This document shows positions 35,745 to 44,001 of a stretch of DNA of 64,000 bases, one piece after another. Both the position numbers and the translations under genes were made by a program. Each line of letters opens with the position of its first letter. Position 1 is the first letter of the stretch. The notes under the pieces are model-generated. The model was not told the origin of the DNA, searched no databases, and saw only the letters and a list, made by a program, of their open reading frames with translations. Source of the DNA: Eubacteriales bacterium (GTDB lineage: Bacteria > Bacillota > Clostridia > Oscillospirales > Oscillospiraceae); assembly GCA_030531505.1 (NCBI GenBank), contig JAUNNH010000001.1, forward strand, positions 1 to 64,000. Reading direction: 5' to 3'.

Positions 35745-37017
35745 AAGCCCGGCCTGGCTGGACGGGGACAAGATCGACGAAGTGCTGTTCTGTGAGGAGC
35801 TCCGCAGAGAACATCCAATGCTCTGTATCCATGAGGTCTTTTTCACCGTGGATGGCAAGGTGACGGACGAGGGCTGGATCAAAAACGCCATCTTTGAAAA
35901 GCTCAAGCCCTACGTCCGCCGCGGGCTCTCCCGCAAGATCATATCTTTGCTGGATACGCTGCGCGCCTGCTGCTATTCATCGCCTCTGCCGATCTACCAC
36001 GACCGCATCCATGTGGCCAACGGCACACTGTTCCTGGACGGTCGCTTTGAGGCAAGCAAAGACTTTTGCCTGAACCGGCTGCCGGTGCGCTATGATCCGG
36101 AAGCAGCTTTCCCGAAAAAATGGCTCGCTTTTCTCAACGATCTGCTGATCCCGGAGGACATTCTGACCTTGCAGGAGTTTATGGGCTATTGCCTGATCCC
36201 CAGCACGAAGGCGCAGAAAATGCTGATGCTGGTTGGCAAGGGCGGAGAAGGCAAATCCCGTGTCGGGATCGTGCTCTCCGCGCTGCTGGGTACGAACATG
36301 TACAACGGCAGTATTGCCAAGGTGGAGACGAGCCCCTTCGCCCGCGCGGATCTGGAATACGGTCTGCTTCTGGTGGACGATGACATGAAGATGGAAGCGC
36401 TGCCCCAGACCAATATCATCAAATCCCTGGTCACGGCAGAAATGCCGATGGATCTGGAAAAGAAGGGCAAGCAGAGCTACCAAGGCACCATGTACGTCCG
36501 GCTGCTGGGCTTTGGCAACGGAACGCTGAAATCTCTCTATGACCGCAGCGTCGGCTTCTTCCGCCGGCAGATCATCCTGACGGTGAAGGACCGCCCGAAG
36601 GACAGAGTAGATGATCCGTTCCTCTCGGAAAAGCTGTGCGGCGAGATCGAGGGAATCCTGCTCTGGGCGCTGGAGGGACTGCACCGGCTGCAGGCCAACG
36701 ACTACAAGTTCACGATCAGCGCACGCAGCCGGGAGAATATGCAGGAGAGCATGACCGAGAGCAACAATGTGATCGAGTTCCTCAAATCCGAGGGCTACAT
36801 TGGGTTCAAGGCGGACCTGGATATCAGCTCCCAGCGGCTCTATGAACTGTATGTGCTCTGGTGTGAGGAAAACGCCGAGAAGCCGCTGACCACACGCAGC
36901 TTCTGCCTGCAAATGGCGGCGCTGGCCGCAGAGTACAACCTGGAGCCCACCAACAAAGTCCACGCCCATGGCCGTCAGGTTCGGGGCTATGTCGGGATCT
37001 ACTCGTTGCTGCCATGA
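35728..37017 (+). CDS. Phage/plasmid primase, P4-type helicase domain
   Basis: 429 residues. Walker A is LMLVGKGGEGKSRVGIVLS (about residue 167), Walker B LEYGLLLVDDDMKME, with the superfamily III arginine-finger region GNGTLKSLYDRSVGFFRRQIIL. It matches the D5/P4 family that unwinds element DNA at its origin. The C-terminus (LTTRSFCLQMAALAAEYNLEP...VRGYVGIYSLLP) is a winged-helix-like DNA-binding end. The gene starts inside the CHC2 primase and ends 12 bases before the right inverted repeat. Confidence 0.9.
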   Translation: MTTSSESPAWLDGDKIDEVLFCEELRREHPMLCIHEVFFTVDGKVTDEGWIKNAIFEKLKPYVRRGLSRKIISLLDTLRACCYSSPLPIYHDRIHVANGTLFLDGRFEASKDFCLNRLPVRYDPEAAFPKKWLAFLNDLLIPEDILTLQEFMGYCLIPSTKAQKMLMLVGKGGEGKSRVGIVLSALLGTNMYNGSIAKVETSPFARADLEYGLLLVDDDMKMEALPQTNIIKSLVTAEMPMDLEKKGKQSYQGTMYVRLLGFGNGTLKSLYDRSVGFFRRQIILTVKDRPKDRVDDPFLSEKLCGEIEGILLWALEGLHRLQANDYKFTISARSRENMQESMTESNNVIEFLKSEGYIGFKADLDISSQRLYELYVLWCEENAEKPLTTRSFCLQMAALAAEYNLEPTNKVHAHGRQVRGYVGIYSLLP

Positions 37018-37029
37018 AGCAGTACGGTG

Positions 37030-37067
37030 GTACGGATGGACGGATGATTTCAGTTGCTGCTTTTTTT
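37030..37067. repeat. Right copy of the 37-bp inverted repeat
   Basis: GTACGGATGGACGGATGATT onward, ending GCTGC and seven T, is the reverse complement of 35003-35041. The T-run makes it usable as part of a terminator, but the long identity with the left copy needs another explanation. Confidence 0.8.
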
Positions 37068-37099
37068 CAATTCCACAAGGAGCGTGTTTTGGCAGCCCG

Positions 37100-37311
37100 G
37101 AGAGGGCTGTTTTCTTTTTCGGAAAATAGTAACCGGAAGGATCGAAAAGCTTTCCCGAAACACGCTTCCCGGAGGAGCGAACAGATATTACGGTTTCGCG
37201 GGCTTCTTTCCAGACTCGCGAAAAATCCCTCATATCCGCAAAATCAATCAGGCCGCTTATGGCCTGGACATCACGATACATCTATAAAAATGAAATGAAT
37301 GGAGGACAAAC
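37100..37311 (+). other. Gap before the mobilization genes, possible oriT
   Basis: About 210 bases without a gene hold TTTCGCG...CGCGAAA (37192-37221) and CAGGCC...GGCCTG (37250-37267). MobV relaxases usually act on an origin just upstream of their operon, so the nick site is expected here. No clear match to a pMV158-type nick sequence was found. Confidence 0.3.
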
Positions 37312-37530
37312 ATGAATAATACAAGAAACGAGATCAAGGCGCACATTGTGCGCGCAGGCTTTACCATGCAGGAGGTGCTGGAGCGCCTGCATGACGATTA
37401 TGGTTGGAGTGACAGCATTTCCAACCTCTCGGCCAAGCTCCAGCGGGAGAGTATCCGCTATCGGGAAGTCATCGAGCTGGCCGATGTGCTGGGCTATGAC
37501 ATTGTATGGCAGAAACGGAGGGAACGCTGA
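37312..37530 (+). CDS. Small helix-turn-helix-like protein (DUF6471-like)
   Basis: 72 residues, ATG with GGAGG seven bases upstream. The sequence EIKAHIVRAGFTMQEVLERL then SISNLSAKLQRESIRYREVIELADVLGYDIVWQ looks like a compact XRE-like or DUF6471 fold with a recognition helix around NLSAKLQRE. It overlaps the MobV start (TGATG), so it belongs to the mobilization operon, probably as its repressor or a relaxosome accessory protein. Confidence 0.6.
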   Translation: MNNTRNEIKAHIVRAGFTMQEVLERLHDDYGWSDSISNLSAKLQRESIRYREVIELADVLGYDIVWQKRRER

Positions 37531-38504
37531 TGGATAAAGGACAGTTTGCCATCCTGCGCTTCGCCAAATACAAGGGGCCGGAGATCAGTAACATTGAGGC
37601 CCACAACGAGCGCACGAAGGAGAAATACGCCAGCAACCCCGACGTGGACACGAACCGCAGCAAGAATAACTTTCACATCATCCAGCCCACGGACAAATAC
37701 CGCGCCATGTCCGAGGCGCTGATCAAGCAGTATGACTGTCCGCGTGTCCGCAGCGACAGCGTGCGGATCGTGGAGACGCTGATTACCGCGAGCCCGGAGT
37801 TTTTCAAGGGCAAGAAGAAAAGCGAGATCCGCGGCTTCTTTGAGCATGCCGTGGATTTTCTCAAGCAGGAGATTGGCGAGGATCGTCTCATCTCCGCCGT
37901 CGTGCATATGGACGAGAAAACGCCCCATATGCACGTTTCTTTTGTCCCGATCACGCAGGACGGGCGTCTTTCCGCCAAGCTTATCCTGGGCAACCGGAAG
38001 ACGCTGACGGCCTGGCAGGATCGCTACTGGAAACACATGGTCAGCAAGTATCCGGAACTGGAGCGCGGCGAGAGCGCCAGCAAGACCGGCCGGGAGCACA
38101 TTCCGCCTCGCATCTTCAAGCAGGCAGCCAACCTGAACAAGCAGGCAAAGCGCATTCACGAGCTGCTGGCTGATACCAGCCCCTTCCATGCCAGGAAAAA
38201 TGCTGCGGAGCTGGACAAGCTTCTCCGCAGCTTCATCCCGGACTACGGCCGGTTCGCCACCAAAGCCCGGCTGTATGAGCAGACCATCAAGGATCTGCAG
38301 GCAGACAAGAGCAGGCTGGAGAGCGAAAAGGAAGAGCTGCAAGGCGATCTGAAAGCAGCCAACGATAAGGTCAAGTCCAGAAAGCTGGACGAAGCTCAAC
38401 TCAAGGCCGACCTCTACAACCTGCAGCGCCAGATGGAAAAGATCCCGCCGGAGATCGTGGCCATGTATACCGGCAAGCGGCTGAGTCGGGAGAGGGGTGA
38501 TTAA
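37530..38504 (+). CDS. mobV: MobV-family relaxase
   Basis: 324 residues from ATG 37530 (TGATG overlap, GAGGGA upstream). The N-terminal motif I region FAILRFAKYKGPEISNIEAHNERTKEKYASNPDVDTNRSK... is typical of Pre/Mob recombination-mobilization proteins. The metal-binding HxDExxPHxH is VHMDEKTPHMHVSFVPI (about residue 134). A coiled coil (about 250-305) follows. It nicks oriT and leads single-strand transfer with the aid of a helper conjugation system; no type IV secretion genes are present here, so the element is mobilizable, not self-transmissible. Confidence 0.93.
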   Translation: MDKGQFAILRFAKYKGPEISNIEAHNERTKEKYASNPDVDTNRSKNNFHIIQPTDKYRAMSEALIKQYDCPRVRSDSVRIVETLITASPEFFKGKKKSEIRGFFEHAVDFLKQEIGEDRLISAVVHMDEKTPHMHVSFVPITQDGRLSAKLILGNRKTLTAWQDRYWKHMVSKYPELERGESASKTGREHIPPRIFKQAANLNKQAKRIHELLADTSPFHARKNAAELDKLLRSFIPDYGRFATKARLYEQTIKDLQADKSRLESEKEELQGDLKAANDKVKSRKLDEAQLKADLYNLQRQMEKIPPEIVAMYTGKRLSRERGD

Positions 38505-38702
38505 ATGCAGGAAATTCCCTATTGGGAGAGATATATGCTGACGATCCGCGAGGCGGCAGAGTATTTTCACATCGGCGAAAAGAAGATGCGTCAAATTGTG
38601 GAGGACTACGAAGGCGCCGATTTCATTATCATGAACGGCAATCGGGCCATGATCAAGCGCAAGAGCTTTGAGCGGTTTTTGGACAGCGCGACCGCTGTCT
38701 GA
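38505..38702 (+). CDS. xis: Excisionase of the Tn916 type
   Basis: 65 residues beginning directly after the relaxase stop. IPYWERYMLTIREAAEYFHIGEKKMRQIVED and then FIIMNGNRAMIKRKSFERFLD align by eye with the Tn916 Xis (IPIWERYTLTIEEA...), which supports the first ATG rather than the one at 38535. It is a winged-helix DNA-bending protein that directs the integrase toward excision. It is followed by a terminator and then int. Confidence 0.92.
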   Translation: MQEIPYWERYMLTIREAAEYFHIGEKKMRQIVEDYEGADFIIMNGNRAMIKRKSFERFLDSATAV

Positions 38703-38749
38703 GTTCTGCCATAGGAATTCGGTCACTTTATTTTTCAGTGGATTTATGG

Positions 38750-38795
38750 GCCTCAGTATGATATAGTTAGTATGTCATACTGAGGCTCTCTTTTT
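38750..38795 (+). terminator. Terminator between xis and int
   Basis: A 12-bp perfect stem (38750-38761 with 38775-38786) followed by TCTCTTTTT. It uncouples int from the mob-xis transcript. Confidence 0.8.
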
Positions 38796-38812
38796 GTGAA
38801 AGGAGAGTTTAC

Positions 38813-40009
38813 ATGAGCGAAAAAAGACGCGACAATCGCGGTCGCGTACTGCGCTTTGGAGAGAGCCAAAGGCAAGATGGACGCTATGCGTTCAAATATA
38901 AAGATAGCGATGGAAGCGTAAAATTTGTGTACAGCTGGCGGCTGGACAAGAACGATCGTACCCCTGCCGGGAAGAAACGGGAGCTGTCTCTGCGCGAGAA
39001 AGAGAAGCAGATCGAGCATGATCTGTTTGATCACATCGTTTCCAACGGCGGAAACTACACCGTATTGGAGTTAGTCAAGAAATATGTGTCCCTGAAGACC
39101 GGCGTTCGCCACAATACCGAAGCCAATTACAACTTTGTGATCAACATCATTGCGAAGGAAGACTTCGGAAAGCTGCGGATCGACAAGGTGCACCTGTCGG
39201 ATGCCAAAGGCTGGCTGATCAAGCTACAAAAAGAAGGACGCGGCTACAGCACGATCCATTCTGTTCGCGGTGTACTTCGCCCCGCGTTTCAAATGGCTGT
39301 GGACGATGATCTGATCCGGAAGAATCCCTTCAACTTTGAGCTGGCCTCTGTGATCGTCAATGACAGCGTCACCCGGGAGGCCATCACGAAGAAGCAGGCG
39401 CGTGAGTTTCTCGGCTTTATTCAGTCGGATGAGCACTTCAGCAGGTACTACGATGGGATCTACATTCTGTTCCATACCGGACTGCGCATCTCTGAGTTTT
39501 GCGGTCTGACGATAGGAGACATTGACTTCAAGGAAATGCGGATCAACGTGGATCACCAGCTGCAGCGAAAGCGGGACATGACGTATGTCGTAGAGCCGAC
39601 AAAAACCACCAGCGGCACGCGGATGGTTCCCATGACCAAGGAGGTAGCAGACTGCTTTCGGCGGATCCTTGCCAACCGGATCAAGCCGAAAGTGGAACCG
39701 ATGATCGACGGCTATACCGGCTTTCTGTTCCTGGACAAGAATGAGATGCCGATGGTGGCTCTGCACTGGGAGAAGTACTTCAAGCACATTCTGGACAAGT
39801 ATAACAGCATCTATAAGGTGCAGCTGCCGAAGATTACGCCCCATGTCTGCCGCCACACCTTCTGCTCCAACATGGCCAAGAGCGGAATGAATCCCAAGAC
39901 TTTGCAATACATCATGGGCCACTCCGACATCAGCGTTACCCTCAACACCTACTCCCATGTGGGCTTTGAAGACGCAAAGGAAGAACTGAGCCGGGTCGCG
40001 GAGCACTGA
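38813..40009 (+). CDS. int: Tyrosine recombinase/integrase of the Tn916 family
   Basis: 398 residues. The N-terminal arm-binding part begins RRDNRGRVLRFGESQRQDGRYAFKYKDSDG, as in Tn916 Int. A SAM-like core-binding domain follows (HNTEANYNFVINIIAKEDFGKLRID). The catalytic residues are Arg in FHTGLRISEFCGLTIGDID, His-x-x-Arg in PHVCRHTFCSNMAK, His in IMGHSDISVTLNTYSHV, and the nucleophilic Tyr in that last motif. It ends 166 bases before the LMW-PTP gene it evidently targets. Confidence 0.95.
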   Translation: MSEKRRDNRGRVLRFGESQRQDGRYAFKYKDSDGSVKFVYSWRLDKNDRTPAGKKRELSLREKEKQIEHDLFDHIVSNGGNYTVLELVKKYVSLKTGVRHNTEANYNFVINIIAKEDFGKLRIDKVHLSDAKGWLIKLQKEGRGYSTIHSVRGVLRPAFQMAVDDDLIRKNPFNFELASVIVNDSVTREAITKKQAREFLGFIQSDEHFSRYYDGIYILFHTGLRISEFCGLTIGDIDFKEMRINVDHQLQRKRDMTYVVEPTKTTSGTRMVPMTKEVADCFRRILANRIKPKVEPMIDGYTGFLFLDKNEMPMVALHWEKYFKHILDKYNSIYKVQLPKITPHVCRHTFCSNMAKSGMNPKTLQYIMGHSDISVTLNTYSHVGFEDAKEELSRVAEH

Positions 40010-40017
40010 AAAGGGCC

Positions 40018-40055
40018 GGTAGTAAACGCAAGGTTTTTACTACCAGTTTTACTAC
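40018..40055 (+). repeat. Integrase-proximal arm-like repeats
   Basis: GGTAGTAAA (40018-40026) and TTTACTACC (40036-40044) are complementary, and TTTTACTAC follows at 40047-40055. Similar TTTACTACC pairs occur at 4930-4950 and 5179-5200. They may be arm sites for Int/Xis and also form the int terminator. Confidence 0.6.
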
Positions 40056-40175
40056 TTTTGGCGGTTACGATAGGCTCCGAAAGGCCACGATAAGCCGAAA
40101 TACCGGGGAGAGGCATAAGCCCGGAAAGCCTTGGGAAATCAAGAAAAACCACGATATTCGAGGTGAATTTACGAT

Positions 40176-40206
40176 ATGACAAAGATCCTGTTTGTCTGCC
40201 ACGGCA
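40176..40206 (+). mobile_element. attR: Attachment site of the element (right junction)
   Basis: The first 31 bases of the LMW-PTP gene are matched by 5089-5119 (25 of 31) and their first 13 by 5218-5230 (12 of 13). The element's gene-free tail ends exactly at this start codon, so insertion occurs in the gene's 5' end and the element supplies a new promoter and ribosome site. The matching left junction of the present element was not found. Confidence 0.55.
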
Positions 40207-40883
40207 ATATCTGCCGCAGCCCGGCGGCGGAGTTTATCTTCAAGGACATGCTGCGCCGCGCAGGCCGGCTGGGGGAGTTCCAGGTGGATTCCGCGGCCAC
40301 CAGCGCGGAGGAGCTCGGCAACCCCGTCTATCCGCCCATGCGCCGGGTACTCAGCGAGCATGGGATCGACTGCGCCGGCAAGACGGCGCGAATCATGCGC
40401 CGCAGCGATTATGAGACTTATGATCTGCTGATCGGCATGGACGAGGAGAATCTCTGGAACATGCGGCGGATGTTCCACGGCGATCCCGATGGGAAGCTGC
40501 ACAACATGCTCGAGTATGCCGGACGGCCGCACGATGCGGTGGCCGACCCCTGGTATACCCGGGATTTCGAGCGCACCTGGGACGATGTGGAGGAGGCCTG
40601 CCGCGGCCTGCTCGAGGCGCTGACCGGGACGGTGCTGCTGGACTTTTCCCGCTGCGCCGACATCGAGGACCTCTATCAGGAGATGCGGGAGAAGATGGCC
40701 TGGGAGAGCTGGTACGGGGAAAACCTGGACGCCCTCTACGACATTCTGACCGGGCTCGAACACCGGGGCCGCCGCTTTGCGCTGACCATGCCGGGCGAGG
40801 ACGCGCCGCATGAGGTGAGGCTCTATGCGCAGCGCATTCGGGACGTTTTCGCGGACGCCGGGGCGGAGCTCGTTGAGCCGTAA
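40176..40883 (+). CDS. Low-molecular-weight protein tyrosine phosphatase fused to a barstar-like domain
   Basis: 235 residues. Residues 1-150 are a LMW-PTP. The phosphate loop VCHGNICRSPAAE is the CX5R(S/T) signature (Cys9, Arg15), and the general acid lies in DAVADPWYTRDFERTW, with the Asp before Pro. From about 152 the chain continues LLDFSRCADIEDLYQEMREKM and then WYGENLDALYDILTG, the hallmark of barstar (inhibitor of barnase-type ribonucleases), ending at 235. The ATG is preceded by GAGGTGAATTTACGAT. Barstar domains normally bind an RNase; no partner RNase is adjacent. The gene's 5' end is the integration site of the element on its left. Confidence 0.88.
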   Translation: MTKILFVCHGNICRSPAAEFIFKDMLRRAGRLGEFQVDSAATSAEELGNPVYPPMRRVLSEHGIDCAGKTARIMRRSDYETYDLLIGMDEENLWNMRRMFHGDPDGKLHNMLEYAGRPHDAVADPWYTRDFERTWDDVEEACRGLLEALTGTVLLDFSRCADIEDLYQEMREKMAWESWYGENLDALYDILTGLEHRGRRFALTMPGEDAPHEVRLYAQRIRDVFADAGAELVEP

Positions 40884-40900
40884 CAGAGAACAAAAAAAGA

Positions 40901-40935
40901 ACAGGCGCTTTCCGGAAGATTCGGAAAGCGCCTGT
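40901..40935. terminator. Bidirectional terminator between convergent genes
   Basis: A 14-bp perfect stem (40901-40914 with 40922-40935), with an A-run before and TTTTGTG after, serving both the phosphatase gene and the convergent coiled-coil gene. Confidence 0.85.
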
Positions 40936-40941
40936 TTTGTG

Positions 40942-41490
40942 TCAGTTGTCCATGGCGAAAATCTCACGGGCGATAGCGTCCACCTTCTCGCTCAGATCCG
41001 GCGGGATCGCCTCCGCCGCGCTCTCGGCCGGTCCCCGGCGGACGGCGGGAACCGCCTCCTCCGGATAGAGACCACAGAGAAACTCCTGCCAGGCGGCATT
41101 GATGGTATCGATGGCGGCCTGCTGCTGGTCGCGCACGCGCCGCAGGCACTCGTCCACAGCCTGCACCGCGTAATCCCGCTGCTGCTGGTTTTGATCCAGG
41201 ATCGCGAGACGCTGCTGCTCCGCCTGCTCGAGGATGGCCTCGGCCCGCTGGTTGGCGCGCTCGATGATGGCGCGATAAACGCTCTGCGCGGAATAGATGG
41301 CGTCGGTGAGCTCAGCGCTCGGGTCGTTCTTCTCCGCAAGCTTCTTTCGCAGCGCTTCGTTTTCATCCTGCAAAGCCTGAGCCTGCTGCCGGATGTCAGC
41401 AAAGACGGCCTCCACCTTGTTGGCGTTGTAGTACTTTTTCTTGACCACATCGATATGGATGGAGTCAAAATAGGCCTGATCCAGAGCCAT
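40942..41490 (-). CDS. DivIVA-like coiled-coil protein
   Basis: 182 residues with an almost continuous coiled coil from about 25 to 135 (VFADIRQQAQALQDENEALRKKL, ANQRAEAILEQAEQQRLAIL). The short N-terminal segment FDSIHIDVVKKKYYNANKVEAVFADI resembles the lipid-binding start of DivIVA/GpsB proteins, but the classical KxFxxxxRGYD is not present. A role at the membrane or septum is a guess. It ends at the shared terminator 40901-40935; its promoter would lie in 41491-41580, where AT-rich DNA is found. Confidence 0.55.
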   Translation of the reverse strand: MALDQAYFDSIHIDVVKKKYYNANKVEAVFADIRQQAQALQDENEALRKKLAEKNDPSAELTDAIYSAQSVYRAIIERANQRAEAILEQAEQQRLAILDQNQQQRDYAVQAVDECLRRVRDQQQAAIDTINAAWQEFLCGLYPEEAVPAVRRGPAESAAEAIPPDLSEKVDAIAREIFAMDN

Positions 41491-41625
41491 CCGCCCGCCT
41501 CCTTTTCTTCTGTCGTGATACCCATTATAGCAGAGGAGCAGGGGGGAATCAAGCGGCGAAACGGCAATTTGTCAATACGACAACTTGCACAGAAAACTTC
41601 CGGGGTTTATAGTGCTTTTCCCTTC

Positions 41626-41654
41626 TTGACAGGGGGGAGAGCGAATGATAAAGT
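41626..41654 (+). promoter_or_regulatory. Promoter of the LacI-type regulator gene
   Basis: TTGACA (41626-41631), 17 bases, TAAAGT (41649-41654), 32 bases before the GTG start. Confidence 0.65.
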
Positions 41655-41685
41655 AAGGCTATACTAAAAAGGGAGACTATGTGCG

Positions 41686-42714
41686 GTGGAGAGCGGCTTC
41701 GGGAAAAAGGTCACGATCGACCAGGTGGCGAGGCTCTGCGGCGTCTCCAAGACGACGGTTTCCCGCTATCTTAATCATAAATATGAGAACATCTCCGAAG
41801 AGACGCGCCGGCGGATCGAGCGCGTCATCGAGGAGTTGGACTATCGACCCAACCGCTCGGCCCAGCGCCTGAAGGCCAGCCATTCCATGCTGATCGGCTG
41901 CTGCATCGGCGACCTGAGCGGCCCCTTTTCCGGCCTTTTGCTGCGCGGCATCACGCGCGTGTGTGAGGCGGCTGGCTATCAGGTCCTTTTCGCCGACAGC
42001 GGAGAGGATGCGCGGAAGGAGCGCAAGGCCATCGAGGGCTTTCTGGAGAATGCCGTCGACGGGCTGATTGTCAACACCCCCGGCGGGAACGACGATTTTC
42101 TGATCGAGATCGCCGAGCACGGCGTGCCTGTGACGCTGGCTGACCGCAGCCTGCGCCGCGACGGGGAACTGGATACCGCGATCAACGAATATACAACCTG
42201 CATTCGGGACAGCATCCGGCTGATGCTGGACTGCGGCTATACCCGCATCGCCTTCTTTACCGAGCAGGTGCGGGACGTTATGCCCCGTATCCAGCGGCGT
42301 GACAGCTATCTCGCCGCGATGCGCGCGCTCGCCCCGGAAGGGACAGAGCCCTGCGTGTATGAATTCGACCGCTTCGACCCGGACGGCTGCCGCGCCTGTG
42401 TGGAGGCCTATCGCGCGGCCTGGCCCGGCGAGCGGCTCGGCATCCTCTCTGTCAATGGTGTTACGGGCCAGGAGCTCCTGATGGCCATGAAAGCGCTTGG
42501 CCTGAGCCCCGGACGGGAGCTGGGTCTATGCACCTTTGACGATTGGACGATCTTCTCGCTGGCCGATGTGACGGCAATCCGCCTGCAGACCGAGGAGGTA
42601 GGGGAGATGGCGGCACGCATGCTGCTGGAGCGGATCGGCGCGCCGACGCGTGGCACCGCACGCCGTATGGAGCTTTCGACGCAGCTGGTCGTCCGCCGGT
42701 CGACGCTGCGGTGA
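41686..42714 (+). CDS. kdgR: LacI-family transcriptional regulator, KdgR-like
   Basis: 342 residues from GTG 41686 with GGGAG about ten bases upstream. The helix-turn-helix is VTIDQVARLCGVSKTTVSRYLNHKYENISEETRRRIERVIEEL, including the LacI hinge region up to YRPNRSAQRLKAS. The effector domain (about 65-335) is a type I periplasmic-binding fold. It heads the uronate island and is most likely its repressor, released by 2-keto-3-deoxygluconate or a related sugar acid, as for Bacillus KdgR. The symbol rests on context and family, not on a unique motif. Confidence 0.75.
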   Translation: MESGFGKKVTIDQVARLCGVSKTTVSRYLNHKYENISEETRRRIERVIEELDYRPNRSAQRLKASHSMLIGCCIGDLSGPFSGLLLRGITRVCEAAGYQVLFADSGEDARKERKAIEGFLENAVDGLIVNTPGGNDDFLIEIAEHGVPVTLADRSLRRDGELDTAINEYTTCIRDSIRLMLDCGYTRIAFFTEQVRDVMPRIQRRDSYLAAMRALAPEGTEPCVYEFDRFDPDGCRACVEAYRAAWPGERLGILSVNGVTGQELLMAMKALGLSPGRELGLCTFDDWTIFSLADVTAIRLQTEEVGEMAARMLLERIGAPTRGTARRMELSTQLVVRRSTLR

Positions 42715-42848
42715 TTGGAAGGCGCTTTTCGCGTCAGCATATAGTGTACCAGTTTCCAAAAAGCAGGATTGCCTCGCCGAAGAGGAGCGGGCGCTGCTTT
42801 TAACAGCATCTTAACAGGGAAGCATGGTATACTTTTTTCATTCCGTAT

Positions 42849-42869
42849 TGTCAGCAGAAATGCCTGACA
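42849..42869 (+). promoter_or_regulatory. Candidate operator before dctP
   Basis: TGTCAG and CTGACA form a 21-bp inverted repeat 28 bases before the dctP start, downstream of a possible -10 TATACT (42828-42833). LacI-type repressors bind such palindromes. No second copy was found in the island, so this is tentative. Confidence 0.35.
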
Positions 42870-42897
42870 TAAATATGTTTTTAGGAGGAACCAAAAG

Positions 42898-43971
42898 ATG
42901 AAGAAACTCATCGCACTGCTTCTGGCGGTCATGATGGTCCTCGCGCTGGCTGCCTGCGGCCAGACCGCGAAGCCCGCTGCCACCGAAGCGCCCAAGGCTG
43001 AGGAGGCCGCTCCCGCTGAGGAAGCCGCTTCTGAGGCCAAGGTCGGCAAGACTGTCCTGAAGTGCGCCTTCAACCAGACCATCACCAACCCCGAAGCGAA
43101 GACCCTGCTGAAAATCAGCGACGACCTCTATGACGCCACCGAGGGCCGCTACTCCATCGAGGTCTATCCCGACGCCTCCCTGGGCGACCAGGCTCAGACG
43201 CTGGAGAACGTCATGATCGGCGCGCTCGATATGTCCCTGGTCGGCAACGCCATCATCGAGCCCTATGCCTCTGACTTCGCCATCATCGCCACTCCTTATG
43301 TCTATGACGACATCAACCATCAGGAGCGCGTGTTCGAGTCCGGCGATCCCGCCCTCGCGGCTCTGTATGCCACCACCGAGGAGCACGGCTTTGTCGTCCT
43401 CTGCACCTATTCCCTCGGCGCCCGCAACCTGTACACCCGCGATGGCCCCGTCACCACTCCCGATGAGCTGAAGGGCCTCAAGATCCGTGTCATCGGCTCC
43501 GACACCTGCATCAACATGATGAACAACATGGGCGGCGTCGGCCAGGGCATGCCTCAGGGCGATGTGTACTCCGCTATCCAGACCAAGGTCCTCGACGGTG
43601 CTGAGAACAACATCATCACCTACGTCGACCTGGTGCAGTATGAGGTCGCTCCGTACTACAACTACACCGGCCACCTGCTGCTCCCCGATGAGCTGGTCAT
43701 CTCCAAGCAGGTCCTCGACAAGATGAGCGCTGAGGACCAGGCTGCTCTGCGCAAGGTCTGCGAGGAGTCCATGCCGTTCTGCTATGCTCTCTGCGACGAG
43801 CTGCGCGCCGACTACCAGGCCAAGGCTGAGGAAAAGGGCGTCACCTTCTCCGAGGCTGACATCCCCGCTTTCCAGGCTCTCTGCCAGGATCAGATCAACG
43901 AGGTCGCCAACCGCACCGACGTTACCAAGGGCATGTATGACCTGATCGTCTCCCTGCGTGAGTCTGCCTGA
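42898..43971 (+). CDS. dctP: TRAP transporter solute-binding lipoprotein, DctP type
   Basis: 357 residues, AGGAGG upstream. A lipoprotein signal peptide ends LALAACGQ (lipobox Cys about residue 19), followed by an Ala/Pro/Glu-rich tether. The DctP domain shows TVLKCAFNQTITNPEAKTLL, then LGARNLYTRDGPVTTPDELKGLKIRVIGS, whose Arg is the carboxylate-binding residue of the family. It catches an acidic sugar outside the cell and hands it to DctQM. Two hairpins separate it from dctQ, which would allow higher expression than the membrane parts. Context points to a uronate such as 5-keto-4-deoxyuronate or KDG as cargo. Codon use is highly biased, a sign of strong expression. Confidence 0.92.
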   Translation: MKKLIALLLAVMMVLALAACGQTAKPAATEAPKAEEAAPAEEAASEAKVGKTVLKCAFNQTITNPEAKTLLKISDDLYDATEGRYSIEVYPDASLGDQAQTLENVMIGALDMSLVGNAIIEPYASDFAIIATPYVYDDINHQERVFESGDPALAALYATTEEHGFVVLCTYSLGARNLYTRDGPVTTPDELKGLKIRVIGSDTCINMMNNMGGVGQGMPQGDVYSAIQTKVLDGAENNIITYVDLVQYEVAPYYNYTGHLLLPDELVISKQVLDKMSAEDQAALRKVCEESMPFCYALCDELRADYQAKAEEKGVTFSEADIPAFQALCQDQINEVANRTDVTKGMYDLIVSLRESA

Positions 43972-44001
43972 GTTAGGCAATAGCTGAAGCAAATTCCCTA
44001 T

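Noticed and set aside
42714-42780. A LacI operator formed by TTGGAA and TTCCAA near 42717-42760
   Set aside because: The arms are about 30 bases apart, too far for a single LacI-type site.
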